Part shown: positions 55,001 to 59,416 of the stretch, one piece after another
How positions within the stretch are numbered: position 1 is the stretch's first letter
Layout of the letters: each line of letters opens with the position of its first letter
DNA from: Euborellia annulipes
Lineage: Eukaryota > Arthropoda > Insecta > Dermaptera > Anisolabididae
Direction of reading: 5' to 3'
NCBI GenBank assembly: GCA_023213315.1
Contig: JAKCPI010014092.1
Coordinates: 1-64,000 of the forward strand
DNA: 64,000 nucleotides
Notes under the pieces: generated by a model
Told to the model about the DNA's origin: nothing
Database searches by the model: none
What the model saw: the letters and a program-made list of their open reading frames with translations, nothing else
Program-made: the position numbers and the translations under genes

Positions 55001-56841
55001 AAGCTGAACAGCATTCCAGAAGATGAGTGTTAACTGTTCTAAGAGTGGAAACGGCGACCGAAAAGTAGCTTCCTCAGGGAAGTACTTTGACGGGGACATT
55101 GTCTAATATAATAGCTTGTAAATCTTTTAAATAAATTTAAAATAAATCATTCCTTGAACTTTTTGATCACCCTTCGTATCTTTGATTTTATCTTGAAAAA
55201 TAAGTTTCCACAGGATATATGTATATTTACTTAATTATACTTCTCTTTATTGATCAGTATCATATCATTAAAGAAGAAGAAGCCTTTATTTTCCTTATTT
55301 TGAAATAGACTATGAATATATTTATGTTGCCAGCTTTTTTTTAATTATTTTTGCCTTTCACCTTTTTACAGTCTGTCGAGTGTCATGTTTCTTAAGCATT
55401 TATTTATTTTATTTTTTTTTTTTTTGTTACATATGAAATATATGTTATTAAAATATTTACACTCTTTATTTCATATGAGCAGACTGTACACATATCCGAA
55501 GCAATATCACATGATTTTTAAATCACAGCAGATATTACCTCACTTTAATTGGTAGTAATAAACCAGTTAAGCAACTAGCTTTTCCTTTCTTAGGTGCAAG
55601 AAGAATTCACAAACAAGTCTCAACAGCTTATCTTAATTTAGAAGGTAAGCCCTTACTTTGGATTTACCCTATTCTTTGCTCCTACAACCTGATCCGGTCG
55701 TCTCTTTGTCTCTTGACGGTAGAGTAACAAGGCTTAACTGTTGCACTCTAAATTCTATCTATCTTCTTTCTCAAGCACGCTCTTTTCTCTATTCTTTCTT
55801 ATTTATTTAATTTTATTCTTTTTTTTATTTCTTTTCTCTTTCTGCAAAAATTTCAAAGAGTGAACGGGAAGCTAAATTTTATATTTATTTTTAATCAATC
55901 ACTTTCTTTTATTGATTTCTATCTTGGTGTTATATTTTAGTTATCCAGGACCGCAGCTGCAGACTTTTAGCTTTGCGTGGACTTTTAAATCGTCTCCCGC
56001 CAGTCAATTTCCAAGTGTTAAAGTTTGTATTTCAACATTTTGTCAAGTAAGTTATATTTTTTTTTAATAATTACTAAATACATAGGCGCTGATTATCATA
56101 TAGGTGGAAAGGACCAAAATTTTATATTATTATTAAAGAATTAATTCTATTATTATTTATATTATCATTATTATTATCTGATTATCTTAAATAATAAAAA
56201 ATTAGACTTAGAAATGTAGAAATTTAGTAGGGAGATGAGCAGCACGAAGTCGAGGAAGTCAGGAGGCTCATTGAGGAAAGGAAGAAGCATCGAGAGAGGA
56301 TTCATCTGGAATTCATTTTCAATTTGAATGGCCTTAGACAAGGGACAAGTGTCCATTTGACCAATTCATCTGGAATAAGAAATGTTAATTTAGAAATAAA
56401 TAATAAATAATTATAAAAACATGTGTGGGTATATATCTCATTGATCAAAATATTTATATGTAGATAACATTTTTCAAATTTTTTGTTTAAATGTTAAATA
56501 AATGTCGACTCAAAAAATTATATACATATTTGGCTGTCCGTTTCTGATTTTTCTATTTTAAATTGTTTTTTTTTCTTCTAACCAGCGCCTATGATTTTAA
56601 CATTAATAAATTTTTATATTAATTAAAATATCTTTTTTTTAGGATTTCAGAAAATTGCAAACTAAATAGTATGGACTCCAAAAATCTAGCTATTTGTTGG
56701 TGGCCGACATTATTACCAATTGAATTTAGTGATATGGGGCGTTTTGAACAAATGCGACCTCATTTAGAAGACATTGTCCAAACAATGATTGATCAATACC
56801 CTTTTTTATTTTGCGGTAAGGAAGCTTTTGTGATGGTCTGA
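21618..56841 (+). CDS. p190 RhoGAP (RhoGAPp190), 27-exon core model, 1,703 residues
   Basis: This multidomain GTPase-activating protein accelerates GTP hydrolysis by Rho and so restrains actomyosin contractility downstream of integrin, Src and axon-guidance signals. Order in the core model: N-terminal GTPase domain (about 10-260) with P-loop GSVGVGKS at 26-33 and TKND; FF domains (about 265-580); pseudo-GTPase domains pG1 (about 600-725) and pG2 (about 805-960); disordered Ser/Tyr/Pro linker (about 1000-1430); Lys/Glu-rich helix (about 1445-1490); RhoGAP domain (about 1500-1690) with GIYR, arginine finger near 1541, and [10 protein letters not shown]. Exon phases all match and the total is divisible by three. 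An in-frame TAG at 21597-21599 precedes the ATG. It is longer than human p190A (1,499), mainly in the linker. Three optional in-frame exons and an alternative last exon are listed separately. Family identity is secure; isoform structure is not. Confidence 0.95.
21965..22255. repeat. Intronic foldback with a hammerhead-like motif
   Basis: Arms gagagggcagccagcaaata and tatttgctggcctactgccc enclose about 200 bp. At 22171-22212 the + strand reads GTCCTGAAAATGGGAG, a hairpin (GGGA/TCCC), and TAAACGTCGACC, resembling a decayed hammerhead core (CUGANGA - stem II - GAAAC-GUC). Confidence 0.55.
22256..22985. repeat. Intron 1 remainder with MITE fragments
   Basis: 22441-22545 matches the actttctcttac MITE interior (aaaatcggcc, agtacttt, gtactttttcag, aacgattttgat). 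22320-22440 is GC-richer and probably another element fragment. 22560-22985 is AT-rich with nothing recognised. Confidence 0.5.
22986..23133 (+). CDS. p190 RhoGAP exon 2: GTPase domain
   Basis: Acceptor ttgtttctag, donor AAAG/gtttga, phase 0 to 1. It encodes [17 protein letters not shown] and [10 protein letters not shown], which are nearly invariant in p190 proteins. Confidence 0.95.
23200..23289 (+). CDS. p190 RhoGAP exon 3: GTPase domain
   Basis: Phase 1 to 1, 90 nt. It encodes [20 protein letters not shown], matching the YIKRAAATKLASAEKLM block of vertebrate p190. The acceptor follows a long T-run ending ttattag. Confidence 0.95.
23548..23990 (+). CDS. p190 RhoGAP exon 4: end of GTPase domain, start of FF region
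   Basis: Phase 1 to 0, 443 nt. It carries the guanine-specificity segment [10 protein letters not shown] (TKxD), the [14 protein letters not shown] block (SA motif) and [11 protein letters not shown], then enters the first FF domain. The minus-strand frame across it is a shadow. Confidence 0.95.
24043..24200 (+). mobile_element. SINE-like fragment
   Basis: A head with gtcatgggttcaattaccag and catggttcgaccgcc leads to an AT-rich body ending tccaagagtttgaatatat. A related element lies at 39000-39140 (gttcgagcccagg, then gtccgatcccaccaccaaaa). The two share the caccaaaac and aacgaac(g)a blocks. Confidence 0.45.
24327..24556 (+). CDS. p190 RhoGAP exon 5: FF1 and following helix
   Basis: Phase 0 to 2. 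It encodes [19 protein letters not shown], the FF1 helical signature, and then [13 protein letters not shown], matching the vertebrate LFLQHIHRLKHEH. FF domains are three-helix protein-binding modules; in vertebrate p190A they bind the transcription factor TFII-I. Confidence 0.93.
24632..24841 (+). CDS. p190 RhoGAP exon 6: FF2 region
   Basis: Phase 2 to 2, 210 nt. It encodes [16 protein letters not shown] through [20 protein letters not shown] and QQEQKRLE, aligned with the vertebrate segment ending RNERKRVE. The donor is GA/gtaagt. Confidence 0.93.
24943..24954 (+). CDS. Candidate 12-nt microexon of p190 RhoGAP
   Basis: ATTACCTAAAAG lies between a good acceptor (cactcactacag) and a good donor (gttagt) in the short intron between exons 6 and 8. 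Inclusion keeps the frame and adds LPKR after RLE. Vertebrate p190 aligns without a gap when it is skipped, so it would be alternative or lineage-specific if used. Confidence 0.45.
25039..25494 (+). CDS. p190 RhoGAP exon 8: FF3 and FF4
   Basis: Phase 2 to 2, 456 nt. [10 protein letters not shown]...VTPGK begins FF3; [18 protein letters not shown] and [19 protein letters not shown] form FF4, followed by the Cys-rich [17 protein letters not shown] matching vertebrate HPTKETCPSCPACVDA. Confidence 0.95.
25568..25682 (+). CDS. p190 RhoGAP exon 9: start of pG1
   Basis: Phase 2 to 0. [10 protein letters not shown]...[20 protein letters not shown] corresponds to vertebrate [20 protein letters not shown], the first strand and degenerate P-loop of pseudo-GTPase domain pG1. 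Confidence 0.95.
25761..25884 (+). CDS. p190 RhoGAP exon 10: pG1
   Basis: Phase 0 to 1. It encodes [20 protein letters not shown] and [15 protein letters not shown], matching the vertebrate pG1 block ending NSFQTPTFQPHG. The acceptor tttctttcag is strong. Confidence 0.95.
25948..26149 (+). CDS. p190 RhoGAP exon 11: pG1
   Basis: Phase 1 to 2. It encodes [20 protein letters not shown] and [11 protein letters not shown], the vertebrate [20 protein letters not shown] and LPLTLILVNK equivalents. It ends in a Glu/Arg-rich helix before a 2.2 kb intron. Confidence 0.93.
26370..26452. repeat. Short foldback
   Basis: agaaggatgaata and tattcatccttct form inverted ends about 83 bp apart. The interior contains gtcgaccgaaatgtcgc. 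It may be a small remnant of the foldback class described at 41222. Confidence 0.45.
27360..27430 (-). mobile_element. Pogo/Tigger-like terminal fragment
   Basis: On the minus strand this begins cagtaaaacctctcttaact and continues through a GC-rich segment ending ggccggttaatccgagg. CAGTAAAACCTCT-type termini are typical of pogo-superfamily elements. The partner terminus was not found. Confidence 0.45.
27661..27701. repeat. (TA)n microsatellite
   Basis: About 20 TA units inside the right arm of the intron 11 foldback. Another (TA)n of about 16 units lies at 28040-28071. Confidence 0.95.
28128..28259. repeat. Perfect-looking hairpin of about 130 nt
   Basis: gtaagcctctacgaaatgaa and ttcatttcgtagaggcttac are exact inverses, flanked by further pairing of gagggagcagg with cctgattgcccgctccctc. 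The loop is about 20 nt. It lies about 50 nt upstream of exon 12. It could be a recent foldback insertion or a structured precursor-like RNA; no support exists beyond the structure. Confidence 0.65.
28306..28527 (+). CDS. p190 RhoGAP exon 12: end of pG1 with a Gly/Ser-rich insertion
   Basis: Phase 2 to 2, 222 nt. [14 protein letters not shown] corresponds to vertebrate LQCVFLDPASAG. It is followed by a stretch of about 20 Gly and Ser residues ([20 protein letters not shown]), then [19 protein letters not shown], matching the conserved helix before pG2. The Gly/Ser loop is absent from the human protein. Confidence 0.93.
28847..29098 (+). CDS. p190 RhoGAP exon 13: pG2
   Basis: Phase 2 to 2. 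It encodes [20 protein letters not shown], matching [21 protein letters not shown], and [20 protein letters not shown], matching [20 protein letters not shown]. The domain has a GTPase fold but lacks the nucleotide-binding motifs. Confidence 0.95.
29233..29411 (+). CDS. p190 RhoGAP exon 14: pG2
   Basis: Phase 2 to 1. [20 protein letters not shown] corresponds to vertebrate [39 protein letters not shown] corresponds to the DLSREQLTEGEEIA block. The donor is AAGA/gtattt. Confidence 0.9.
29495..29681 (+). CDS. p190 RhoGAP exon 15: end of pG2, start of linker
   Basis: Phase 1 to 2. [20 protein letters not shown] matches the [20 protein letters not shown] block. The remainder is His/Gly/Pro-rich ([17 protein letters not shown]) and likely disordered. 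The donor GG/gtttga is weak and is followed by a long T-run. Confidence 0.9.
29930..30042 (+). repeat. Fragment of the gctagcCACTGAC repeat
   Basis: cattactatatataagcgctagccactgacct, then ctgattggccagaattacaggaagt. Copies lie at 10612-10740, 31475-31600 and, inverted, about 2830-2890. It appears to be an outer extension of the actttctcttac MITE family, since at 10740-10860 the two are joined. Confidence 0.6.
30043..30271. repeat. 229-bp foldback with a hammerhead-like motif
   Basis: Arms aaatatagatgcgtggaatg and cattccacgcatctatattt. Both arms contain the CGAAACGTCGACAG block. On the minus strand at 30100-30133 a five-base stem (GAGCG/CGCTC, loop ACGGG) is followed by GAAACGTC. The CUGANGA half of a hammerhead core is degenerate. 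Confidence 0.65.
30499..30719 (+). CDS. p190 RhoGAP exon 16: acidic linker with tyrosines
   Basis: Phase 2 to 1. It encodes [18 protein letters not shown] and [19 protein letters not shown]. The acidic Tyr contexts resemble the vertebrate linker segment (NIYSVPHD) where Src-phosphorylated tyrosines recruit p120RasGAP, but correspondence is only suggested by position and style. Confidence 0.9.
31311..32796. mobile_element. 1.49 kb hAT element (non-autonomous)
   Basis: Termini are CAGGACTTATTAAAGTAGTG and, inverted, CAGTGCTTCTCAAAGTAGTG. The 8-bp target GTCTAGAC precedes it at 31303-31310, with a diverged copy GTCTAGTT after it at 32797-32804. The interior is a patchwork: a gctagcCACTGAC fragment (31475-31600), an actttctcttac MITE fragment (31680-32010) and a hairpin (32151-32235). 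No transposase frame is seen. Confidence 0.8.
32151..32235. repeat. Hairpin with 35-bp arms
   Basis: gctaacaattttgcgcaaaa, then atcacttgtttcgg, pairs with ccgaaacaagtgatttttgc and gcaaacttgttagc. The loop is about 14 nt. It is an internal foldback within the hAT element. Confidence 0.75.
32805..33035. mobile_element. 231-bp hAT-like MITE inserted at the target copy of the previous hAT
   Basis: Termini are CAGGGGTGGCCAACCCG and, inverted, CAGGGGTGACCAATCC. The flanks are GTCTAGTT and CTCTAGAC (33036-33043), both close to GTCTAGAC. It therefore landed on the right target duplication of the 31311-32796 element. Confidence 0.78.
33044..33495. other. AT-rich intron sequence, no feature seen
   Basis: No repeat, exon or motif was recognised here; base composition is typical of the introns. 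Confidence 0.4.
33496..35880. repeat. 2.4 kb compound palindrome
   Basis: Outer ends gggcaaca and tgttgccc. The left half (33496-34440) and the right half are inverted, with the right half split into 34640-35100 and 35400-35880. 34010-34198 (minus) and 34878-35066 (plus) encode the identical 62-residue frame, so these inner arms match at least at protein level. The centre and a second inverted segment (35110-35400) each carry a SINE head fragment flanked by tcactggtcgaaaaaaa. It is probably a multiply rearranged foldback transposon. Confidence 0.75.
34545..34640 (+). mobile_element. SINE head fragment in the palindrome
   Basis: tgcccgtgactcgatgctca, then gagaggatacattagcttct and a gggttcgct box-B-like block, match the head at 14573. 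An inverted copy lies at 35190-35285. Confidence 0.55.
36640..36770 (+). mobile_element. 5'-truncated SINE of the 14276 family
   Basis: The body (ttatttggataccaaatgg) and tail (agtctatttggcctaagata, ctgaaaagac) match 14350-14480 without the tRNA-like head. Just before it, 36480-36600 is a fragment of the actttctcttac MITE end. Confidence 0.55.
36778..36930 (+). mobile_element. 5S rRNA-derived SINE
   Basis: The head contains gcagttaagcaatgccaagc, then ggatttggtgacc, matching the internal promoter region of 5S rRNA (GTTAAGCAACGTCGGGCC...GGATGGGTGACC). The end carries the shared tail TAAATGGCTTCAGTAGCCGT and an A-run. 5S heads define the SINE3 class. It is too diverged to be a functional 5S gene. 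Confidence 0.7.
36990..37180 (+). mobile_element. SINE copy with shared tail
   Basis: A box-B-like GGGTTCGCATCCCG at 37029-37042, the body aaaatttatttcaattgaat, then the tail tctaaatggcttcggatgcc and gaaaaagaccttaaa. It is the same family as 14573 and 45960-46150. Confidence 0.6.
37200..37450. repeat. Fragment related to the giant inverted repeat
   Basis: gcgttaaagaacagttcc, acgttacatttt and the GC-rich gcctcgcc/gccttcgctcgg segment resemble 7320-7450 (and the left-arm counterpart around 5900-5960). This shows that part of the palindrome is dispersed. Confidence 0.45.
37943..38074 (+). CDS. Candidate proline-rich exon of p190 RhoGAP
   Basis: A GC-rich 132-nt stretch lies between acceptor gttgtgtgtccag and donor ACAT/gtaact. 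It starts and ends in phase 1, exactly fitting between exons 16 and 18. It encodes [20 protein letters not shown] and then a Ser/Leu-rich end with SLDEIT; spliced to the next exon this reads [13 protein letters not shown]. The opposing minus-strand frame of 126 codons is a shadow. A further open segment in the same neighbourhood (38121-38240) could be a second exon but has no good donor. Confidence 0.6.
39130..39425. repeat. Foldback with hammerhead-like fragments
   Basis: Arms ggaagagcagaggcagaaat... and ...ggctgcatctgcctttcct, with gttcagagtt/aactctgaac near the loop. On the minus strand the left arm has GGACTGATGC; the + strand right arm has CTGAAACGTTATTGG. Each arm thus preserves one half of a hammerhead-like core. 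Confidence 0.5.
39895..39939 (+). CDS. p190 RhoGAP exon 18: 45-nt exon
   Basis: Phase 1 to 1, 15 codons: [14 protein letters not shown]. The acceptor follows tctattttccttag and the donor is CAG/gtgaaa. The Ser/Arg/Asp composition suits the disordered linker. It can be skipped without changing frame. Confidence 0.75.
40177..40328 (+). CDS. p190 RhoGAP exon 19: linker
   Basis: Phase 1 to 0. It encodes [20 protein letters not shown] and a basic Ser/Thr-rich tail ([20 protein letters not shown]). No domain is recognisable. GC content above the flanking introns and matched phases support it. Confidence 0.85.
40399..40569 (+). CDS. p190 RhoGAP exon 20: linker
   Basis: Phase 0 to 0, 57 codons: [20 protein letters not shown], then [20 protein letters not shown]. 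Acceptor tctattccag and donor CAA/gtatgt are good. The end resembles a tyrosine-containing linker motif. Confidence 0.88.
40826..42490. mobile_element. Foldback copy of the actttctcttac MITE interrupted by another foldback
   Basis: The left end tctcttaccctatatatgaa and blocks up to 41220 are followed, after 41740, by inverted versions and the rest of the element ending gtaagagaaatttgtg. Segments 41045-41220 and 41742-41935 are inverted copies. A separate foldback (41222-41740) sits exactly at the centre. Confidence 0.65.
41222..41740. repeat. 519-bp foldback carrying a near-consensus hammerhead core
   Basis: Arms aatgaagtcagtggctgttt and aaacagccactgacttcatt. The minus strand at 41311-41348 reads CTGAAGA, a stem GGGT...ACCC, then GAAACGTC, fitting the consensus CUGANGA - stem II - GAAA - stem III/GUC. 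The other arm, + strand 41616-41653, has the same core with changes (GGAT...ACCC, GAAACTTC). A (TTTA)n run lies at 41467-41495. No protein is encoded. Confidence 0.65.
42658..42784 (+). CDS. p190 RhoGAP exon 21: tyrosine-rich linker
   Basis: Phase 0 to 1. It encodes [20 protein letters not shown], with four tyrosines in twelve residues, then a basic end ([13 protein letters not shown]). The clustered tyrosines are plausible kinase sites; this is inference. Confidence 0.88.
43312..43495. repeat. Repeat end, inverted copy at 49466-49650
   Basis: ggaggccgcaaaaaataaat, gcagaagctcctaaaagttg and aatgcgattgtatgtaaaaa recur inverted at 49466-49650, which ends ggccaccctaat. It shares the AGGGTGGCC type of end with the palindrome foldbacks. 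Confidence 0.6.
43690..44380 (+). repeat. Two diverged tandem copies of about 320 bp
   Basis: Both copies hold tta(g/t)...ggggt(t/a)actctaggatg, a G-rich block, tttcgtaaacta, a tattttacc/ttcaccatag segment and cgagatacggcc/ccgtatctcgg near the end. Copies run about 43700-43990 and 44040-44360. Confidence 0.55.
44828..45181. mobile_element. 354-bp hAT element with perfect 8-bp target duplication
   Basis: Termini are CAGCGTTTTGCAAACTG and, inverted, CAGAGGTTTCCAAACAT, flanked by ATTTAAAC at 44820-44827 and 45182-45189. It interrupts a small palindrome whose arms are tcgcagacacttttaatcaa and gattagaccgtaccaaagtg...cgcaga. Its own interior contains a foldback (44915-45062). Confidence 0.9.
44915..45062. 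repeat. Foldback with hammerhead-like motif inside the hAT element
   Basis: Arms meet near 44990 with cctccggc/gccggagg and tttcaaaattaaaattt. On the minus strand at 44927-44960 it reads CTGAAGT, stem GGCC...GGCC, then AAACGTC. The + strand right arm (45021-45047) has GGC...GGCCGAAACGTC. Together they cover a hammerhead core. Confidence 0.55.
45590..45950. repeat. MITE and SINE fragments
   Basis: 45610-45660 holds G/C runs of a MITE interior (ggggcggtaggggcgatcgc). 45700-45800 is a SINE tail on the + strand (aataaataggaaaggggtct, gatgccggcaaagtcctta). 45810-45870 is the other C-run end. Confidence 0.5.
45960..46150 (-). mobile_element. Near full-length tRNA-derived SINE
   Basis: In minus-strand sense: gcccgtgacccgtggctcag head, a GGTCAGTTCCCGTCAC box-B-like region, body aaaaattttttcatttggtt, then tail tctaaatgaccttagatgcc and gaaaaagaccttaaa. 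It is the best copy for defining the family. Confidence 0.7.
46560..46690 (+). mobile_element. tRNA-derived element
   Basis: The head resembles a tRNA gene: GGTGGCCTGGTGCAATGGAT with box A-like TGGTGCAATGGATAG, then ATCCTGGGTTCGATGGCC as box B. The acceptor stem does not pair convincingly, so it is a SINE head or tRNA pseudogene rather than a working tRNA. The tail is unclear. Confidence 0.5.
47490..47775. mobile_element. Fragment of the actttctcttac MITE
   Basis: Contains cagtaaagtactagtact, ctagctcttttcgttcttga, caggggatctcaaaacgtgt and tactttctccctatatatat. The element continues into an AGGGTAGTCCTTATTT-type end at 47758. Confidence 0.6.
48849..49462. mobile_element. 614-bp actttctcttac MITE copy
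   Basis: Begins actttctcttacctctatat and ends aaggcaagagaaatgg, with all internal blocks in order (tcgatgtcgagattttgatg, gtactagtacatt, ggttgccatgttaac, gtcgacacaaaaaatctggt). Short open frames inside are repeat artefacts. Confidence 0.75.
49466..49650. repeat. Inverted partner of 43312-43495
   Basis: Directly abuts the MITE at 48849-49462 and ends ttgcggccaccctaatgaac. It has the same blocks as 43312-43495 in reverse complement. Confidence 0.6.
50290..50960. other. Intron with a degraded MITE fragment
   Basis: 50320-50530 keeps ctttctcttaccttc, ttatcaattattttttagat and ttcgattttctcaa from the actttctcttac family. The rest is AT-rich with nothing recognised. Confidence 0.45.
51041..51244 (+). 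CDS. p190 RhoGAP exon 22: acidic-basic linker
   Basis: Phase 1 to 1, after an 8.3 kb intron. It encodes [17 protein letters not shown] and [20 protein letters not shown]. The acceptor is ttcctcttcag. The acidic serine cluster and RLRKKR are typical of a disordered regulatory region, possibly a nuclear or lipid-binding basic patch. Confidence 0.9.
51561..51800 (+). CDS. p190 RhoGAP exon 23: linker
   Basis: Phase 1 to 1, 240 nt. It encodes [18 protein letters not shown], a basic patch [11 protein letters not shown], and [20 protein letters not shown]. Acceptor aattccatag and donor ACAG/gtaatg. The frame reads on past the donor, but the following exons fit only if splicing occurs here. Confidence 0.88.
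51987..52025 (+). CDS. p190 RhoGAP exon 24: 39-nt exon
   Basis: Phase 1 to 1: [13 protein letters not shown] between acceptor acccatttag and donor ACTG/gtagga. It could be constitutive or a cassette since skipping preserves frame. Support is splice sites, phase and plausible residues only. Confidence 0.6.
53010..53098 (+). CDS. p190 RhoGAP exon 25: linker
   Basis: Phase 1 to 0: [20 protein letters not shown] and [10 protein letters not shown]. The acceptor follows a T-rich tract ending attttag; the donor is ATG/gtaagc. Confidence 0.85.
53175..53532 (+). CDS. p190 RhoGAP exon 26: charged helix and first half of the RhoGAP domain
   Basis: Phase 0 to 1, 119 codons. The first half is almost entirely Lys, Glu, Arg, Asp, Gln and Ala (for example [20 protein letters not shown]), predicting a long charged helix. 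The second half begins the RhoGAP fold: [20 protein letters not shown], then GIYRVPGN, whose Arg is the catalytic arginine finger inserted into the Rho active site. Confidence 0.97.
53577..53895. repeat. Foldback built from a tRNA-derived SINE
   Basis: Outer arms aattccaatatttattaatt and aattaataaatattgaaatt. Inner arms contain tgccgccggggttaaaccac and gtggtttaaccctggcggca. On the minus strand the first arm resembles a tRNA: GTGGTCTAGTGGTAAGGGC (box A) and GTGGTTTAACCCC (box B). Confidence 0.65.
53949..54080 (+). CDS. p190 RhoGAP exon 27: RhoGAP domain
   Basis: Phase 1 to 1. It encodes [20 protein letters not shown] and [15 protein letters not shown], matching the family's [20 protein letters not shown] and PLVPYNM segments. 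The frame continues to 54171 beyond the donor, but the spliced form aligns to human p190 without a gap. Confidence 0.95.
54526..55176. pseudogene. Rearranged mariner-like element
   Basis: Inverted ends CAAAGGATGATTAAAAGG and, inverted, CGAAGGGTGATCAAAAAG are flanked by TA. On the + strand (about 54930-55085) a broken frame reads [18 protein letters not shown] and later [13 protein letters not shown], matching the C-terminal part of mariner transposases. A diverged inverted piece of that region lies at 54640-54710. Stops and frame breaks make it inactive. Confidence 0.75.
55594..55644 (+). CDS. Candidate 51-nt cassette exon within the RhoGAP domain
   Basis: Flanked by a strong acceptor (ttcctttcttag) and donor (GAAG/gtaagc), phase 1 to 1 and without a stop. 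It would insert [16 protein letters not shown] between EDIS and VIQDR. Human p190 aligns perfectly without it, so inclusion would create a loop insertion in the GAP domain. Confidence 0.4.
55941..56046 (+). CDS. p190 RhoGAP exon 29: RhoGAP domain
   Basis: Phase 1 to 2: [20 protein letters not shown] and [15 protein letters not shown], aligned with vertebrate INDREQKLHALKEVLKKFP and NHEVFKYVISHLNKV. Donor AA/gtaagt. Confidence 0.95.
56081..56593. mobile_element. MITE-like element in the last intron
   Basis: Termini CATAGGCGCTGATTAT and, inverted, CATAGGCGCTGGTTAG (14 of 16 matching). No target duplication recognised. The minus-strand frame of 60 codons inside has no recognisable domain. Confidence 0.6.
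56643..56841 (+). CDS. p190 RhoGAP last exon (unspliced form)
   Basis: Phase 2 entry. It encodes [20 protein letters not shown], where the Asn before LAIC is part of the GAP catalytic surface, and [16 protein letters not shown]. Read-through gives GKEAFVMV and a TGA at 56839-56841; the hydrophobic C-terminus resembles a PDZ ligand. An internal donor GCG/gtaagg at 56816 offers an alternative end joined to 61353. Confidence 0.85.
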
Positions 56842-58474
56842 AACTTTATTTTGGCATCAAGCGATAATTGATGCTATTCGTAACCAATCGATAATGGACA
56901 CTTAACATTTTCTTAGAGTGCTTATTCGAGATGGAATTAATGTTTCGTATATATGCATATATCTATATATATATATTTAAATATATATATGATGAATGCT
57001 TGGGTACAAGGATGTATGAAAGTGTGATTGTGTGAGTGTCTCTTAGTGAATTATCTCATGTATTTGTTGATGAAATGTCTGCTATTGGTCCATGTAATTA
57101 CCATAAAGAGATTTGCAGTTTTTTTCATTCCGTTGATGTAGATTAGCCACATTCCATATGTCTCCTAGTTAGTGTTTTAGCATGTATTGTGATAGAAGAA
57201 ATTGCAAAAGGAAGCAGTGCCATTAACGAGGGCGTTCAAATTGAAGCCCTTTTCTTGCTTACCTTGGCAAATTGATAATTCTCTATAGAGAACAGCCCTG
57301 CAGAACTCCCATTGATAGGATGTCTCAGTATTGAATCTTTCTTCATCTACACAGTCTGATGATTTATGTATGTTAGGTATGAATTGACATTTGTACTTTT
57401 TAAAATATATATAAATATATATATATATATAATTTTTTTATGTTTTTTAACTTTGGGAAATACTCTAAGCTTGCAAAAGCTTTGTGATAAGCACTATTCT
57501 AAGTCAAAAATTTTTAGTTTTTATTTTTTATTCCTAACAATTAAGTTGCTAGAGCACAGCCAATTAATAAAAAATAAAAATTTATTTTAAAGTCCTACAG
57601 TATTATCAAGAAGTAGTTAATTTTTGAGAAAAAAAATTTATAATATTAATAATAAATATATATTAAAAAATATATAATATATGAGTTAATTCTGTGAGCC
57701 CTGTTGCACGTTAACAAATATTCAAAAAGATTTTTAAAACTAGTCCTTATATTGTGTCGCTTTCTTGTAATTTTAATCATTTAATACATTTTTTTTTAAT
57801 ATTTTCCAAATGCTAACTAGAATTTTAATTTAAAAAAAAAATTTAATTTTTTTATTAAATAAATGTTTTTGTTAATGGAGCAGGGCGATAACTGTAATCT
57901 CAGTGTACTGTAAACTTGAATCTTTTACTTTTAAAATTATGGCTGTTATAATCAGAGAAGAGCCACACAAATTATATTACAAATATAATTTCACTATTTG
58001 TGTATTTCAATGTTATGAGTATAGATGAGATCATACTAATCAGACTAAATGTTATATATGAAACCAATTTTAATGTTGAAATTAAAAATATTGTAAATTT
58101 AAAAACTACTGTCAAATATATTTATCAAATTCTCATTAACACAAATTTCTATTTCATTTTTATTATAATTCAAATTTTTAGTGAAATGATTAAAACAATA
58201 AAAAAAGAATATATCAAATGGGACATTGAGGCAGGGGTGAAATTGAGAACCCGAATCAATCTAGACATTTTAGTGCACCATATTGTAAGATTGAAAGATA
58301 ATTTTTCATTTTGATTGGGGTTCATAAAATTTGTTTTAACATAGTCATAAAAAAAAATTTGGATTGTTAAATTCGGGCCGGAAATTTATGTTGAGAAGTA
58401 ATTTAAAAATAAAGAAAAAAGTACGGGAATTTTATTAATATTATTAATAAAATCCTTATCTAATCATTAAAGTA
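56842..58474 (+). other. Probable 3' UTR and AT-rich 3' flank
   Basis: Follows the unspliced stop. It contains AATAAA-type hexamers in AT-rich sequence (for example near 57558 and 57648) and TA microsatellites at 56965-56990 and 57410-57432. No specific polyadenylation site can be chosen. If the alternative last exon is used, this is intron. Confidence 0.35.
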
Positions 58475-59416
58475 CAGTCGAACATGGATAAGTGAGATGG
58501 ACCATGTCAATATTCGAACTTATATATGTTGCCTAGAAATCCTGGGTTCCTATTTAAAAAGGTTACTCTTAAATTTTTTTTTTTTTATTTAAAATTTAGA
58601 AGAATTTTAAACTAATAAATATTTTTAAAATAAAACTTTTCTAGAAAAAAAAAAAAAAAAAAAAAATAAGAAAAATAAAAATTTTCCATTTGAAAGTATA
58701 TACAGTATATATATTAGAACTAATTATTTTTGAATTGGTGAAGTTGGACTTAGGCTTCCGAAGACCGGACCCAAGTCTTCGGGAGTTTGTATGAGGATAG
58801 CCTGGAGAAACTGAGTTCGATGATTGGGGAATTGGTAATAGAGCCCCTGAGAGTCGAACCCAAGACCTCCAAGCTATCTTGACCGTAGTTTCTCATTCTT
58901 ACATTCAAGGCCGTTTTCTTCGTTCATGGTTAACTAGCTTCGCCTTTGGTTTAATAATTAAACACCCTTCTAAAATCCCACATCTCATCATTTTATTATT
59001 AAAAGGAGTAGAGTCAAAAGGAATTTCTACTTGTTAATAATAAAATGATGAGATATTTTATAATAAGATTTAGTACTGAAGAGGGTAGGATCTCTTCTAA
59101 TCAAGAGCCAGGGATGAACAAACCTGCCTTAAAAGATAAGTGCTTGGTGTAAGGATTATTTTCTATTCCGGGTATTTTAGATGTCTAGGGTTCTTTCTAC
59201 CCTCAAAAGCCTATAAATCAAACTTCCCTAACTATTCAATATCAAAATCATAAAAAACAAATAAAGTCAAATGCCTCAACTACTCAATTATGACAAGATT
59301 CATAATTTGCATTAGTGAATTAAAATCATAGATGATTAAAAATGTAAATAGATTTTCTGGGGACTGGGGAATGTTTTATGCTGGATTACCCAGAGCCCGC
59401 TTAACCAGTTCGACTG
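58475..59416. mobile_element. 942-bp pogo/Tigger-like non-autonomous element
   Basis: Begins CAGTCGAACATGGATAAG and ends with the inverse of CAGTCGAACTGGTTAAGC, flanked by TA on both sides (58473-58474, 59417-59418). CAGTCGAAC termini with TA targets are typical of the pogo/Tigger group. It contains a tRNA-like fragment (58770-58890, minus strand, GGGTTCGACTCTC) and a hairpin (58979-59055). Confidence 0.7.
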
